Positions 33,426 to 43,412 of a DNA stretch of 64,000 nucleotides are shown in pieces (positions within the stretch are counted from its first letter, which is position 1; each line of letters starts with the position of its first letter). Where the stretch lies: NCBI RefSeq assembly GCF_002487355.1, contig NZ_NTMG01000019.1:1-64000 (forward strand), read 5' to 3'. Position numbers and translations under genes: made by a program. The stretch comes from Candidatus Methanoperedens sp. BLZ2 (GTDB taxonomy: Archaea > Halobacteriota > Methanosarcinia > Methanosarcinales > Methanoperedenaceae). The notes beneath the pieces were generated by a model. That model ran no database searches. It saw only the letters and a program-made list of their open reading frames with translations, and had not been told where the DNA came from.

Positions 33426-34085
33426 CTACTGGAATCCCAGTGTATCTTCTATACGGCTTATCTCAGGGCTGGTGGTTTCTTCGCCCACAACATAGCCTTT
33501 AACATTGGCAAGAAGCCCGGAACCAACAAGAGGTGAGCCAAAATTAACAGTCCCGATATTAACTGGTAATTTGAACAGTTCTTCAACTACCGATATCTCA
33601 GCAGGGCTGGATTTAGGATGCACGAGTACACCTTTGTTCGTAGCTATACCTGCCATTCCAACGGTCTTTAAACCGCCAAGAGTGCCTCTTTGGACCTCGA
33701 CCCCAAGAGTTCTCTGAATTATCTTAATGGACTTTTCAGAGAGATCCGGATGAACAAGGGCAGCTGTATCATTGGCTAAAATAAGGTTTCCTGCTGCGTT
33801 GTGCTCTTCGGTTAACCTTGCTGCCTTGATATGTTTCCTTATAGCCCTGATTTCTCTTTCCAGGACAAAACCTGCTACCACCATCCCGTTATTGTTTCCC
33901 CGCATCAGCGAACCTATAATCGAACTTCCGCTTACAGCAGTGTGGCAGGCTGCAACACCAAGTGATTCTTCCAATTCCCCTATTGTTTCAGCAGATGCAT
34001 CATAAGGTACGAAAACAAATTCATCTGTACACGTTGCAAAGACGCCCAGTACGGGGCTCCCTGAAATATTCAATTTACGTTTCAA
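33426..34085 (-). CDS. eif6: translation initiation factor 6 (aIF6)
   Basis: The 219-residue anti-association factor binds the 50S subunit and prevents premature joining with 30S. It has the pentein five-fold repeat layout, with blocks such as VGVFATCTDEFVFVP-like (here LGVFATCTDEFVFV), NNNGMVV, ANDTAALVHPDLS, TNKGVLVHPKSSP and GSPLVGSGLLANVKGYVVG. It lies downstream of L31e and L39e, a conserved archaeal gene order. Confidence 0.96.
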   Translation of the reverse strand: MKRKLNISGSPVLGVFATCTDEFVFVPYDASAETIGELEESLGVAACHTAVSGSSIIGSLMRGNNNGMVVAGFVLEREIRAIRKHIKAARLTEEHNAAGNLILANDTAALVHPDLSEKSIKIIQRTLGVEVQRGTLGGLKTVGMAGIATNKGVLVHPKSSPAEISVVEELFKLPVNIGTVNFGSPLVGSGLLANVKGYVVGEETTSPEISRIEDTLGFQ

Positions 34086-34102
34086 TTAGGCCCCAAAAAA
34101 AG

Positions 34103-34375
34103 TTATTCCGGGGCGAGTTCAGCCTGAACGCCGCCGGCTTCGAACTTGACCGCCCTTACTCTTAATTTCAATGGCGGTTTCATTGAGCCTCTCTCCCAGA
34201 GTTTCTCGTTGATGGTCTTATCGATCTTGACCTCGTCAAGGTCGGTCTTCAGGTGTTTTCCAAGATATGCTCTTACTTTCCTGACTGCGCATTCTGCTCT
34301 TTTCCAGCGCGGAACTTTCCGTGCATCCGAAAGGGGAATAGTATAAATTCTTTCAATATCTGCCATAATAATCAC
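34103..34375 (-). CDS. rpl31e: 50S ribosomal protein L31e
   Basis: The 90-residue protein is a typical archaeal L31e: [20 protein letters not shown], then [14 protein letters not shown] and [20 protein letters not shown]. The true start is probably the Met just before ADIERIY (MIIMADIE gives two in-frame choices). It lies one base after L39e and just before aIF6. Confidence 0.96.
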   Translation of the reverse strand: MIIMADIERIYTIPLSDARKVPRWKRAECAVRKVRAYLGKHLKTDLDEVKIDKTINEKLWERGSMKPPLKLRVRAVKFEAGGVQAELAPE

Positions 34376-34376
34376 T

Positions 34377-34529
34377 TTAAACCTTGAGTGTGCTTCTTCT
34401 CCAGTTGCGTCTCTTCGGATGGGTCATTACATTTCTCTTGGTCTTTACGATAACCCATGCCGGAAGGCGCTGGTTCTGATTCTGGTGTTTTGCCAGTCTT
34501 TTCTTCTTTGCTTTTGTCCTTTGAGTCAT
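34377..34529 (-). CDS. rpl39e: 50S ribosomal protein L39e
   Basis: The 50-codon gene encodes a very basic protein starting [20 protein letters not shown] and containing [14 protein letters not shown] and [15 protein letters not shown]. This is the classic L39e, which lines the ribosomal exit tunnel. It is too short for ordinary ORF calling; a longer frame in another phase (34372-34581) is its shadow. It is first in the L39e-L31e-aIF6 set. Confidence 0.96.
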   Translation of the reverse strand: MTQRTKAKKKRLAKHQNQNQRLPAWVIVKTKRNVMTHPKRRNWRRSTLKV

Positions 34530-34602
34530 AAGAATTCACCGAATGATCTAGAATTGGAATACCCTGTACGTCTTGATACATTGATAAAGCTTTTGGATAC
34601 CT

Positions 34603-34615
34603 ATTTATACCCTCC
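34603..34615 (-). promoter_or_regulatory. probable TATA element of the L39e-L31e-aIF6 operon
   Basis: On the minus strand GGGTATAAATAGG lies about 75 bases before the L39e start and within 35-45 bases of the HMG-CoA reductase start on the other strand. It is therefore in a shared divergent promoter region. Confidence 0.4.
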
Positions 34616-34647
34616 TGCCATCTAAAATCCTCTTGCGGGTAATATAA

Positions 34648-35922
34648 ATGGCAAAAACATCAAAGATATCAGGTTTTTATAAGCAAAGCCCAAAAGAAAG
34701 GCTCAAAATCGTATCCGAATTCTCAGGTCTCTCTGAAGAAGAAGCATCATGCATAGGCGCAACTGGCGCGCTTTCACTTGATGCCGCTGACCGGATGGTG
34801 GAAAACCTCATTGGAATAATGGAAGTGCCGATGGGCATTGCCGTGAATTTCCAGATCAACGGCAGGGATTATCTTATTCCCATGGCTATCGAAGAACCAT
34901 CAGTAATAGCCGCAGCGAGCAATGCAGCGAAGATGGCGCGGGAAGGCGGAGGTTTCACAACGAGCAGCACAGGTCCTGTAATGATGGGCCAGATACAGGC
35001 TGTCGGGATAAAAGACCCGAACGGTGCGAGATTGAACATCCTTGAGAAAAAAGATGAAATAATCAGGCGCGCAAATGAAGTTGACCCGATACTTGTAAAG
35101 TTCGGCGGCGGCGCAAAGGATGTGGAAGTCAGGGTAATTGATACTCCTTCCGGGAAAATGCTCATCACGCACCTTGTAGTGGATTGCAGGGATGCCATGG
35201 GCGCAAATGCCGTGAATACGATGGCTGAAACTGTGGCGCCTTATATTGAGGAACTTACCGGGGGGCGCGTGTACCTAAGGATTATTTCAAATTTTGCAGA
35301 TAAACGCTTGATGAGGGCAAAAGCGGTTTTCCCAAAAGAAACTATCGGAGGAGAAGAAGTTGTAGACGGTATTCTTGCAGCATATCATTTTGCGGCAGGC
35401 GACCCTTACAGGGCGGCAACCCACAACAAAGGTATAATGAACGGGGTTTCAGCAGCAGTGCTTGCTACAGGCAACGATACAAGGGCAATAGAAGCCGGAG
35501 CACATGTTTATGCATCACGAAGCGGAATTTACCGCCCCCTTTCATGCTATGAGAAAAACGCAAACGGCGATCTTGTTGCAACAATAGAGATGCCAATGGC
35601 CGTAGGTCTTGTAGGCGGGGCGACGAAGACAAACCCTATAGCGCGCGCAGCTGTAAAGATCCTTGGAGTAAAGTCAGCTACAGAAATGGGTGAAGTATTT
35701 GCAGCCCTTGGTCTTGCCCAGAATTTCGCAGCAATGCGTGCACTTGCTACGGAAGGCATCCAGAGGGGTCATATGGGGCTTCATTCAAGGAATGTAGCCA
35801 TCCAGGCAGGCGCCACAGGTGATCTGGTTGATAAAATTGCCGATATTATGGTCAGGGAAAAGAAAGTAAGGGCTGACAGGGCAAAGGAACTGCTGGATGA
35901 GATGATGGAAAAAAGGAAATAA
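34648..35922 (+). CDS. hydroxymethylglutaryl-CoA reductase, class II type
   Basis: The 424-residue enzyme makes mevalonate from HMG-CoA for isoprenoid lipids. The start [15 protein letters not shown] and the order of blocks are those of class II (Pseudomonas mevalonii type) rather than the class I enzyme common in archaea. Catalytic residues are all visible: Glu in [15 protein letters not shown] (E83), DAMGAN, Lys in THNKGIMNG, Asp in [10 protein letters not shown], and His in [10 protein letters not shown]. It lacks any membrane anchor. It is separated by 5 kb from the HMG-CoA synthase genes. Class II enzymes of this kind are also known in Archaeoglobus. Confidence 0.93.
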   Translation: MAKTSKISGFYKQSPKERLKIVSEFSGLSEEEASCIGATGALSLDAADRMVENLIGIMEVPMGIAVNFQINGRDYLIPMAIEEPSVIAAASNAAKMAREGGGFTTSSTGPVMMGQIQAVGIKDPNGARLNILEKKDEIIRRANEVDPILVKFGGGAKDVEVRVIDTPSGKMLITHLVVDCRDAMGANAVNTMAETVAPYIEELTGGRVYLRIISNFADKRLMRAKAVFPKETIGGEEVVDGILAAYHFAAGDPYRAATHNKGIMNGVSAAVLATGNDTRAIEAGAHVYASRSGIYRPLSCYEKNANGDLVATIEMPMAVGLVGGATKTNPIARAAVKILGVKSATEMGEVFAALGLAQNFAAMRALATEGIQRGHMGLHSRNVAIQAGATGDLVDKIADIMVREKKVRADRAKELLDEMMEKRK

Positions 35923-36021
35923 CCCCCACGATTTAGAATTGCTTGAATGTAGATATTATTGCTTTATCCTTAAGATTCGGGGCAATTACCTATTTATTTC
36001 TTAAAAACCTATTATCGACAA

Positions 36022-37275
36022 ATGCCTACCATAAGTGAAAAGATACTCTCCCGCGCTTCGGGTAAACCCGCAAATGCCGGTGATTTTGTTTTAGCAAAAG
36101 TAGATTATGCGATGGCTCATGACGGGACAAGCATCCTGGCTGTGAGGGCCTTTAAGGAAATGGGTGTAAAGAGAGTATGGGACCCTGACAGGATCATTAT
36201 TCCATTTGACCACATAGCTCCAGCTAATAATGAAACTGCGGCAAAACTTCACAAAAGCACAAGGCAGTGGATAAAAGAGCAGGGGATCATAAATTTCTTC
36301 GATGTAGGCGAAGGCATCTGTCATCAGGTCCTGCCTGAGCAGGGTTTTGCCATGCCCGGAAAACTTATAATCGGGGCAGATTCGCATTCATGCACTTACG
36401 GCGCTTTCGGGGCTTTTGCCACGGGGGTCGGGGCTACTGATATGGCTGAAATCTTCGCAAGCGGCAAGTTGTGGCTGCGCGTCCCGCAAACAATAAAGAT
36501 CACGGTGGAAGGGAAACTCGCAAAAGGCGTGTCAGCAAAGGACATGACACTATTCATAATCAAGAATGTAGGCGCTGACGGCGCTAATTATAAAGCTCTC
36601 GAATATTACGGCAGTGCCATCAGTGAATTATCAATGGCCGAACGTATGACCTTTTGCAACATGTCAATAGAGATGGGGGCAAAAACAGGTATCGTTCCGG
36701 CTGATGCAAAAACTCTCGAATATCTTAAAGGGCGGGCGCGTGATAAATTCGAGCCTGTTTATGCTGATAAGGATGCTAAATATTGCGAGGAATATAATTT
36801 TGATGCAGGAGACATTGAACCGCAAATTGCTAAACCGCACGAGGTAGATAATGTATCAGGGGTCGGAACACTTCTTGGCACGCCTCTTGACCAGGTTTTC
36901 ATAGGCTCATGCACGAACGGAAGATTTGAGGATCTGGAAATTGTGGCAAAGATCCTTGCAGGCAAAAAAGTAAAAGTCAGGACAATTGTGCTTCCTGCTT
37001 CACGTTCTGTCCTGATAAAAGCAACAGAATCCGGTATAATTTCAACGCTTCTTAAAGCCGGCGCCATTATTGCGCCACCCGGATGCGGACCGTGTCTTGG
37101 CGCCCATATGGGTGTAATATGTGAGGGTGAAACATGCCTCTCCACATCCAACCGCAATTTCAAGGGCAGGATGGGGGCCGGAGGGCTGATATACCTCTCA
37201 TCACCGGAAACAGCGGCGGCAAGCGCGCTGAAAGGGGAGATTGCTGATCCGAGAGAATTACATTTATTTTCATGA
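36022..37275 (+). CDS. aconitase-family dehydratase large subunit (LeuC/HacA)
   Basis: The 417-residue protein has the three Fe-S cysteines of the family (GSCTNGR and [12 protein letters not shown]), plus [29 protein letters not shown] and FDHIAP. Archaeal members serve either as 3-isopropylmalate isomerase (leucine) or homoaconitase (coenzyme B, lysine). In a methanogen-like organism both exist as paralogues, and sequence alone at this level does not separate them. The small subunit is not adjacent. The stop overlaps the convergent gene by a few bases. Confidence 0.9.
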   Translation: MPTISEKILSRASGKPANAGDFVLAKVDYAMAHDGTSILAVRAFKEMGVKRVWDPDRIIIPFDHIAPANNETAAKLHKSTRQWIKEQGIINFFDVGEGICHQVLPEQGFAMPGKLIIGADSHSCTYGAFGAFATGVGATDMAEIFASGKLWLRVPQTIKITVEGKLAKGVSAKDMTLFIIKNVGADGANYKALEYYGSAISELSMAERMTFCNMSIEMGAKTGIVPADAKTLEYLKGRARDKFEPVYADKDAKYCEEYNFDAGDIEPQIAKPHEVDNVSGVGTLLGTPLDQVFIGSCTNGRFEDLEIVAKILAGKKVKVRTIVLPASRSVLIKATESGIISTLLKAGAIIAPPGCGPCLGAHMGVICEGETCLSTSNRNFKGRMGAGGLIYLSSPETAAASALKGEIADPRELHLFS

Positions 37276-37554
37276 TTTTACTTCTCTCCTGCCCTCACGG
37301 TACTTCTCAAGCAACAGAATCCCATACCCGTAAAGGAAAATCAACATGCCTGCTGTTCTCAGTATTATAGTCTGCCCGCCGCGCTCAAAAGGCATGAGGA
37401 AATCCAGGAGGTAAAGGATTGCCCCTATGACCATGAGGTCAAGAATGCGCCGCGATTGGGATATTTCAAGGGTGCGTAGTTGTTTTATGGTGGTATAAGT
37501 GGTATAGATGATTGTGAGGGCTAAAATGACGAACAGGATGGTGGTTTGTATCAT
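37270..37554 (-). CDS. small membrane protein (94 aa)
   Basis: Three hydrophobic segments (about 4-24, 38-56 and 65-83) and a basic tail ([12 protein letters not shown]). No family is recognised. It is the last gene of a minus-strand set with two other small membrane proteins and an ArsR-type regulator, 12 bases after the preceding gene. It could be a sensor or channel-like component, but nothing decides this. Confidence 0.6.
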   Translation of the reverse strand: MIQTTILFVILALTIIYTTYTTIKQLRTLEISQSRRILDLMVIGAILYLLDFLMPFERGGQTIILRTAGMLIFLYGYGILLLEKYREGRREVKS

Positions 37555-37566
37555 TTGGCCACCCAG

Positions 37567-37848
37567 CTACTCGGAGACTTTTTCAAGTATACTCTCTATT
37601 TTTTCAACTTTTTTCTCAATTCTACCCATAGATTCTTTTAACAAGACTATTTTGGTAGTCAAATCTGTAGAAATTTTTGACTGTGATTCCTTTGCATCCA
37701 CGTAGCGTTTTGTCAGAATTAACAGATACACGATAGGTACAACGATAATTGCATAATACAATATTATCACAATATTAATTCCAATACTGCTTAATACCAC
37801 CATTGCAAGAACAAGAGTTACAGCCGCAGTTATCCTGTTTATTTCCAT
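37567..37848 (-). CDS. membrane protein with C-terminal coiled coil (93 aa)
   Basis: Two hydrophobic helices (about 7-26 and 28-46) are followed by a charged coiled coil (KESQSKISTDL to MGRIEKKVEKIESILEKVSE). The C-terminal pattern resembles that of the next gene upstream, which ends IENKIDKIDEILRKVSD. The two are probably diverged relatives that may pair through their coiled coils. The family is unrecognised. Confidence 0.6.
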   Translation of the reverse strand: MEINRITAAVTLVLAMVVLSSIGINIVIILYYAIIVVPIVYLLILTKRYVDAKESQSKISTDLTTKIVLLKESMGRIEKKVEKIESILEKVSE

Positions 37849-37862
37849 TTCCGATTCCTCCT

Positions 37863-38237
37863 CTAATCCGATACTTTTCTGAGTATTTCGTCTATTTTGT
37901 CTATCTTGTTTTCGATTATTCTGCTTCGATCATTTAATAACTCTATCTGAGCTTTTACTTCATCTCCTCTTAATGGCTGTTGTTTAACCTTTTGCTCTGC
38001 TATACGGCTAACCCATTGCAATCCACTCAATAAATAATCTATTATTATTGCTAATGCGGATACTATAAGCACCAAAATTAAAACGTAAAACCAAAACGCG
38101 TTTATTTTAAATCCAAGCGGGATTATCACAAATTCATTTGTATTTCCATATATAATTCCTAAATTAAATGCCATGATTATTGCAAGAATAAGGGATGCAA
38201 CAATGAGTGGTACCCAGGTATTGTATCTAATTTTCAT
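37863..38237 (-). CDS. membrane protein with C-terminal coiled coil (124 aa)
   Basis: Two hydrophobic helices (about 8-28 and 46-68) flank a short outside loop, followed by a coiled coil ending ENKIDKIDEILRKVSD. It shares layout and C-terminal ending with the 93-residue protein downstream. It lies four bases after the ArsR-type regulator gene, so it is probably expressed with it. The function is unknown. Confidence 0.6.
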   Translation of the reverse strand: MKIRYNTWVPLIVASLILAIIMAFNLGIIYGNTNEFVIIPLGFKINAFWFYVLILVLIVSALAIIIDYLLSGLQWVSRIAEQKVKQQPLRGDEVKAQIELLNDRSRIIENKIDKIDEILRKVSD

Positions 38238-38240
38238 TTT

Positions 38241-38549
38241 TCATTCCTCCTTAAGATTCTGGATCATGTCCAGGCTCACAACCGTCTCGAATGGCACTGA
38301 TTTATAATATCTCCTGAAATATGGCGATTCTTCCGAGACATCGCTTCTGCCTTTTACAAGTCCAAGCTTTTCGAACTGCTTCAGGTATATGTTCACGAGA
38401 GGCCGTGAGATACCGAGTTCCTCTGAAATTTCCCTTGCATACTTCTCCTGTACTGAAATTGCTTTGAGTATGCAAAGGCGCTGCTCGTTTCCGAGGAATC
38501 CGAGAAGTTTTGAAAGCTCTGAGATAGAGTTGGTTGTGAGCTTTAACAT
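38241..38549 (-). CDS. ArsR-type winged-helix transcriptional regulator
   Basis: The 102-residue protein has the winged-helix order LGNEQRLCILKAISVQEKYA, then the recognition helix (REISEELGISRPLVNIYLKQ) and FEKLGLVKG, with a wing segment ending in RYYKSVPF. It has no metal-binding Cys pair. The adjacent membrane proteins are probable targets or co-regulated partners, and autoregulation is likely. The exact ligand is unknown. Confidence 0.85.
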   Translation of the reverse strand: MLKLTTNSISELSKLLGFLGNEQRLCILKAISVQEKYAREISEELGISRPLVNIYLKQFEKLGLVKGRSDVSEESPYFRRYYKSVPFETVVSLDMIQNLKEE

Positions 38550-38621
38550 GTGTTTGTTATTATTTACATATGTAAAGATAAGCTTTTCGACTCATAACCT
38601 GCAATAGAGACATTTTGTTTT

Positions 38622-38972
38622 TTATTTCAACAAAACGATGTTTCCCATTCCTCTCCTTCTTCTCTCAACAAGACCCTTGCTTTCCAGTAAATCCTGAACC
38701 CTGCTATCGTTCCTGGCGATATTAATCGATTTATTAAGCTCTGTTTCACGTTCAGCTTGACTTCTTCCATTCAATTTACCATCACCAACACCCCTACCAA
38801 TACCACCACTAATGTATACTCCACCATTTGAAGTATTCCAGGTGTATTCTTCTCCCTCAGGCAGGGTGAAGTTTTGTATCACTTTACCGCCTTCGTATAT
38901 TGTTACCTGGTTGCCAGCAACCAGAATTACTGCTGTAGCTGCCATATCCATCGATATTGTACCATTATCCAT
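38622..38972 (-). CDS. hypothetical protein with a PepSY-like C-terminal segment
   Basis: The 116-residue protein reads VILVAGNQVTIYEGGKVIQN near the start and has a Gly-rich middle (ISGGIGRGVGDGKLNG). The C-terminal segment, ELNKSINIARNDSRVQDLLE, resembles the short helix-strand unit of PepSY-like surface proteins. There is no clear signal peptide. Its ATG overlaps the end of the membrane-bound regulator gene by 8 nt, so the two are coupled. The family is uncertain. Confidence 0.5.
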   Translation of the reverse strand: MDNGTISMDMAATAVILVAGNQVTIYEGGKVIQNFTLPEGEEYTWNTSNGGVYISGGIGRGVGDGKLNGRSQAERETELNKSINIARNDSRVQDLLESKGLVERRRRGMGNIVLLK

Positions 38973-39753
38973 TTTTCCTATTTTTCCTGTAATCCATAAT
39001 TACGAGTATTGCAACTACAAACAGGCATCCGAGAAGAAATACAAGTCCGGGGTGTGCATTGATCGCGTTCGCCAGGTTTGTGAATATATCAGGCGCAGCC
39101 TTGCTTATTGCACCATTATCCACCGCTTGCGGCTGCACAGGGATCGCAGCAGTTGCATTTGCATCCCAGGCATTTATTGATGTAGCTGGAACTACTCTAC
39201 CGACCTCGTCACTTTTTACTGTCTCATTAATTATACTGGCAGGCATGGATGTGTTCGATAAATCCTGAATGGCTGGTGAGGGAACAGGTGATGATTTTAA
39301 ATCATTTGTTATAAGCAAATCATTTGAGTTCCTTCCAGTGCTTCTCATGAAAAATTCAATTATGCTTGAAGCAAATACTGCTGTTAATATTACTCCCAGG
39401 TACTTCCTGAGTATATCACCAACAGAATTCCTGTCTGTCTTTTCCGGCACCAGAATGATGAGTTTTCTCACAGGGGCATAGATCCTGACCTCCCGCCCTT
39501 TCTCGCTATATTTTATCTTATCAACCTTGATCAGTCCCACGCTCTCCAGATTCTCAAGGTTGTAAGCAACGGTGGTAAGGGGCGCATGCAGACTCTGTGC
39601 AATATCCGAAGCAGAAAGCGGGGCATCAGCCAGAAGCTCGATTATCTGCCTTGCTGTGTCATTTGAGATTACCTGCGTTATCTTCTTTGATTCGTCCCCC
39701 AGCGGCAGTATGATGAGCTTCTCTTCACCCGGATATTTTTCATTTTCTGGCAT
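38965..39753 (-). CDS. membrane-anchored winged-helix regulator
   Basis: The 262-residue protein has an ArsR/MarR-type winged helix at residues about 22-95 (NDTARQIIELL, then APLSASDIAQSLHAPLTTVA and LENLESVGLIKV). A membrane helix (about 122-140) follows, then an outside region rich in Ser, Pro, Asn and Ala, and a second membrane helix near the C-terminus (about 236-254). This cytoplasmic wHTH plus transmembrane plan is common in Methanosarcinales and suggests direct membrane-to-DNA signalling. It heads the minus-strand set. No ligand is known. Confidence 0.8.
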   Translation of the reverse strand: MPENEKYPGEEKLIILPLGDESKKITQVISNDTARQIIELLADAPLSASDIAQSLHAPLTTVAYNLENLESVGLIKVDKIKYSEKGREVRIYAPVRKLIILVPEKTDRNSVGDILRKYLGVILTAVFASSIIEFFMRSTGRNSNDLLITNDLKSSPVPSPAIQDLSNTSMPASIINETVKSDEVGRVVPATSINAWDANATAAIPVQPQAVDNGAISKAAPDIFTNLANAINAHPGLVFLLGCLFVVAILVIMDYRKNRKNG

Positions 39754-39890
39754 TGTTATTATTAATAGACAAGGATATTAAAAGAGATTGCTATAACTAC
39801 GAATGGAGTTGTAATTATAACCCACTTCGTTATTTGACGATGGCCGTTTCGTTAGTTTTATATCCCATCAAATCTATACCTCGCTCTCAT

Positions 39891-40694
39891 ATGACTGAAA
39901 AAGCAGATATTGCTTCGACTCCTGCCTCTACTACTTCTGGTATTGTTAATCCTCCTGTAATGAACGGCTCTTATCATGACCTGAAGAACAAACTCGCTGA
40001 GAAAATGGCGGGTGAGATCACCCTGTCTGATAATCCGGGAGAAACATTAAAGAAGTGGCGGGTAGCCTTTGAGATACCCCAATCCGACCTGGCCTTTTTT
40101 CTTAAAGTTTCACCATCAGTAATAAGTGATTATGAAAGCGGAAGGAGAAAATCCCCCGGGATTTTCATTGTCAGTAAGATCGTGGAAGCAATACTTGAAA
40201 TGGATACTGCACGCGGTGGCGCCAAAATACGTTCTTATGAAGGAATGCTCAGGGGTGGTTTTAACGCTGACGCTATATATGATATTCATGAGTATCTTTC
40301 CCCGATGTCCATAGAAGAACTCATAAAGCTCGTGAATGGGGAAGTGGTTTACAGCCCACCATCCGAACAAATAAAACCGTTATACGGTTATACAATTGTG
40401 GATAGCCTGAGAGCGATCCTCGAATTATCTTACAATGAATTCCAGAAATTATATGGGTGGAGCTCTGAAAGAGCCATGATCTTCACCCAGGTATCAACAG
40501 GCAGGTCGCCTATGGTTGCCCTGAGGGTAACAAACCTGAAACCTGCACTGGTGGTAATTCATGGAATCCCGGCATCACAGGTGGACAAAATAGCAGCAAA
40601 GATAGCAGAGATCGAACATGTTCCGCTTATTGCGACGGTTATGCCAATGCCAGACCTGATCCGCGCTCTTGCGTCCCATGATCTTAAACATTAA
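39891..40694 (+). CDS. HTH transcriptional regulator (COG1709 type) beside the mevalonate genes
   Basis: From the ATG at 39891 the protein has 267 residues; upstream ATGs at 39840 and 39753 are possible but less likely. Residues about 55-95 form an XRE-like helix-turn-helix (WRVAFEIPQSDLAFFLKVSP, then VISDYESGRRKSPG). The C-terminal part includes LYGWSSERAMIFTQVSTGRS and LVVIHGIPASQVDKI. Proteins of this kind (COG1709) lie directly upstream of HMG-CoA synthase and thiolase genes in many euryarchaea and probably control them. Here HMG-CoA synthase follows after 53 bases. Confidence 0.8.
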   Translation: MTEKADIASTPASTTSGIVNPPVMNGSYHDLKNKLAEKMAGEITLSDNPGETLKKWRVAFEIPQSDLAFFLKVSPSVISDYESGRRKSPGIFIVSKIVEAILEMDTARGGAKIRSYEGMLRGGFNADAIYDIHEYLSPMSIEELIKLVNGEVVYSPPSEQIKPLYGYTIVDSLRAILELSYNEFQKLYGWSSERAMIFTQVSTGRSPMVALRVTNLKPALVVIHGIPASQVDKIAAKIAEIEHVPLIATVMPMPDLIRALASHDLKH

Positions 40695-40747
40695 TATTAT
40701 CACTATTATCAATATAATTTAATATTTAACAAAAAAGAGGTACAAAC

Positions 40748-41788
40748 ATGAATGTTGGAATCGTTTCATATGGTGCTTACATACCCAGATACAGGATACG
40801 GGTTGAAGAGATAGCAAAGGTATGGGGCGCAAATGCAAATAGCATAATTGATGGGCTGATGGTTTTTGAAAAATCAGTGCCTGATCTTGATGAGGACACA
40901 ATAACAATTGCAGTAGAAGCTGCACGTTATGCAATTAACCGGGCAAATATAAATCCGGAAAAAATCGGAGCGGTATATACAGGCTCGGAAAGCCATCCTT
41001 ATGCGGTCAAGCCTTCAAGCACCGTTATAGCTGAAGCTATCGGGGCTACACCTGACCTCACTGTCGCGGATTTTGAATTCGCATGCAAGGCAGGAACTGC
41101 TGCTATCCAGACATGCATGGGCATGGTAGAAACAGGAATGATCGAGCTTGGTATGGCAATTGGTTCAGATGTTTCCCAGGGCGCGCCAGGGGATGCACTG
41201 GAATATACTGCTGCTGCAGGCGGAGTAGCCTATATAATCGGAAAGAAAGACCAGGTTGCAAATATCGAATCCACATATTCATACACTACAGATACACCGG
41301 ACTTCTGGAGAAGGGAAGGAATGCCTTATCCGGAGCACGGGGGAAGATTCACGGGAGAACCGGGATACTTCAAACATGTTTCATCTGCTGCGGAGGGCCT
41401 TATGAAAAGAATGGGCACAAAACCTTCAGATTACAATTATGCGATATTCCACCAGCCAAACGGCAAGTTCCCAACCCGCGTGGCAAAAATGCTTGGTTTT
41501 ACCAGTGAGCAGATAAAACCCGGGCTTGTTGTTCCGCGTCTTGGAAATACATATTCGGGCTCATGCATGATGGGACTTGCAGCAACTCTTGACATTGCAA
41601 AAGCAGGAGACCGGATATTCATGACTTCATTCGGTTCAGGCGCCGGAAGCGATGCATTCAGCTTTACGGTGACAGACAGGATCGATGAAATACGAAATGG
41701 GGCGCCAGGCGTTGAAACATTGCTGGCAAATCCTGTATATATCAATTATGCGACTTATGCGAGACATAAAGGTAAGATCAAATTATAA
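40748..41788 (+). CDS. hydroxymethylglutaryl-CoA synthase, archaeal type
   Basis: The 346-residue thiolase-fold enzyme condenses acetyl-CoA and acetoacetyl-CoA to HMG-CoA. Landmarks: [14 protein letters not shown], the catalytic Cys in [11 protein letters not shown] (about residue 112), the His in [10 protein letters not shown], and [11 protein letters not shown]. The ribosome-binding site AGAGGT lies 6 bases upstream. It is followed closely by thiolase and DUF35. In archaea these three form one complex that channels acetoacetyl-CoA. Confidence 0.95.
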   Translation: MNVGIVSYGAYIPRYRIRVEEIAKVWGANANSIIDGLMVFEKSVPDLDEDTITIAVEAARYAINRANINPEKIGAVYTGSESHPYAVKPSSTVIAEAIGATPDLTVADFEFACKAGTAAIQTCMGMVETGMIELGMAIGSDVSQGAPGDALEYTAAAGGVAYIIGKKDQVANIESTYSYTTDTPDFWRREGMPYPEHGGRFTGEPGYFKHVSSAAEGLMKRMGTKPSDYNYAIFHQPNGKFPTRVAKMLGFTSEQIKPGLVVPRLGNTYSGSCMMGLAATLDIAKAGDRIFMTSFGSGAGSDAFSFTVTDRIDEIRNGAPGVETLLANPVYINYATYARHKGKIKL

Positions 41789-41808
41789 AATCAAATAAAG
41801 GTGAAAAA

Positions 41809-42978
41809 ATGAGAGATGTGGCAATTATCGGAGTCGGATGCACTGAATTCGGCGAATTATGGGATAAATCCTTCAGGGAGTTATTTGTGGAAGCTGGAGT
41901 GAGCGCGATAGAAGATGCCAATGTCCAGGGCGGAAAGATCGATGCACTTTATGTGGGAAATATGAGCGGCGGGCGGTTTATTGAACAGGAGCATCTCGGG
42001 GCGCTTATTGCGGATTACTCCGGTCTTGCAAGCCTTAACGTCCCTTCAACGCGCGTGGAAGCAGCATGCGCATCTGGCGGGCTTGCATTGCGCCAGGGTA
42101 TCCTTGCGGTAGCATCGGGTTACCATGATATTGTGGTAGCAGGAGGGGCTGAAAAAATGACCGATGTGGGTGTTGAGACAACAACGGATGCTCTTGCAGC
42201 GGCTGCTGACAGGGAATGGGAAGGTATTATGGGCGCAACATTTCCGGGCCTGTACGCTATGATCGCAAAGCTTCACATGCATAAATATGGTACAACACAG
42301 GAACAGCTGGCAGCAGTGGCTGTGAAAAACCACCACAACGGCACAATGAATCCAAAAGCGCAGTTCCAGAATGAAATTTCAATTGAAACTGTAATTAATT
42401 CCCTGATGGTCGCAGACCCCTTGCGGGTCTTTGACTGTTCCCCGATCACAGATGGCGCATCGGCTGTGGTCATTGCCCCGGCTGAAATTGCCCGGAAATA
42501 TTCTGATACTCCGATCTATGTAAAGGCATCTGCCCAGGCAAGCGGCACAATTTCGCTTCATGACAGGCCTGATATTACAACTGTTGATGCCACCGTCGCA
42601 GCAGCGAAATGGGCATATAAGATGGCAAAACTCAAACCAAAGGATATAGGCTTTGCAGAAGTTCATGATTGTTTCACAATTGCAGAGATATGTGCTATCG
42701 AGGACCTTGGATTTGTTAAGAAAGGGGAAGGCGGGCCTGCAACTGAATCAGGCATGACAGCCCTTGGGGGTAAAATCCCTATAAATCCTTCCGGAGGATT
42801 AAAAGCTTGCGGCCATCCTGTTGGCGCTACGGGTGTAAAACAGGCTGTTGAAATAACACTTCAACTGCGTGGTGAAGCCGGGAAGCGGCAGATAAATGGT
42901 GCCGAGATCGGTCTCACGCATAATGTCGGAGGTTCAGGCGGAACTGCTGTCGTTCATATTTTCGGGAGGGAGAAATAA
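41809..42978 (+). CDS. acetyl-CoA C-acetyltransferase (thiolase)
   Basis: The 389-residue thiolase has the nucleophilic Cys in [14 protein letters not shown], the [12 protein letters not shown] segment, the [10 protein letters not shown] loop and the second active Cys region [15 protein letters not shown]. It forms acetoacetyl-CoA and passes it to HMG-CoA synthase. The DUF35 gene follows 2 bases after its stop. Archaeal thiolases of this group need the DUF35 partner for the channelling complex. Confidence 0.95.
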   Translation: MRDVAIIGVGCTEFGELWDKSFRELFVEAGVSAIEDANVQGGKIDALYVGNMSGGRFIEQEHLGALIADYSGLASLNVPSTRVEAACASGGLALRQGILAVASGYHDIVVAGGAEKMTDVGVETTTDALAAAADREWEGIMGATFPGLYAMIAKLHMHKYGTTQEQLAAVAVKNHHNGTMNPKAQFQNEISIETVINSLMVADPLRVFDCSPITDGASAVVIAPAEIARKYSDTPIYVKASAQASGTISLHDRPDITTVDATVAAAKWAYKMAKLKPKDIGFAEVHDCFTIAEICAIEDLGFVKKGEGGPATESGMTALGGKIPINPSGGLKACGHPVGATGVKQAVEITLQLRGEAGKRQINGAEIGLTHNVGGSGGTAVVHIFGREK

Positions 42979-42980
42979 GT

Positions 42981-43382
42981 ATGTCAGTCCCAAGATTTTG
43001 GAGAAGATTAAAGAATCTTTATAATCTCATAGGAACGCATTGTGAAAAATGCGGTGGTTTTTTCTATCCGCCCAGGAACATGTGCCCCAAATGCAGAAGG
43101 AACGGTATAATAAACCCGTTCAAATTCAAAGGCGCGGGTGTTGTTGTAACATATACGATCGTGCATACTGCTGCGAAAGATTATTCCAAGCTTACGCCTT
43201 ATATTCTTGCTATAATAAAACTGGATGAAGGTCCAAGTCTTACGTCCCAGGTAATATGCGACCATTCACAAATCCATATTGGCATGAGGGTCAAGTCAGC
43301 TTTCAGGAAACTTGGTGAGGAAAGCGATAAAGGAATGATATATTACGGGACAAAATTTGTCCCGATGGAAGAAAAAGCCTGA
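42981..43382 (+). CDS. DUF35 OB-fold/zinc-ribbon protein of the HMG-CoA synthase-thiolase complex
   Basis: The 133-residue protein has an N-terminal zinc ribbon (CEKCGGFFYPPRNMCPKCR) followed by an OB fold (VVTYTIVHTAAKDYS and FVPMEEKA at the end). In archaea DUF35 bridges thiolase and HMG-CoA synthase. It is the third gene of the set, with the usual order and spacing. Confidence 0.94.
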   Translation: MSVPRFWRRLKNLYNLIGTHCEKCGGFFYPPRNMCPKCRRNGIINPFKFKGAGVVVTYTIVHTAAKDYSKLTPYILAIIKLDEGPSLTSQVICDHSQIHIGMRVKSAFRKLGEESDKGMIYYGTKFVPMEEKA

Positions 43383-43412
43383 TTTTCATTTTATTTATTT
43401 AAATTACTCGTT

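Noticed and set aside
34372-34581. Minus-strand frame of 69 codons at the ribosomal protein genes
   Set aside because: It overlaps L39e in another phase. L39e is recognised residue by residue, so the longer frame is a shadow.
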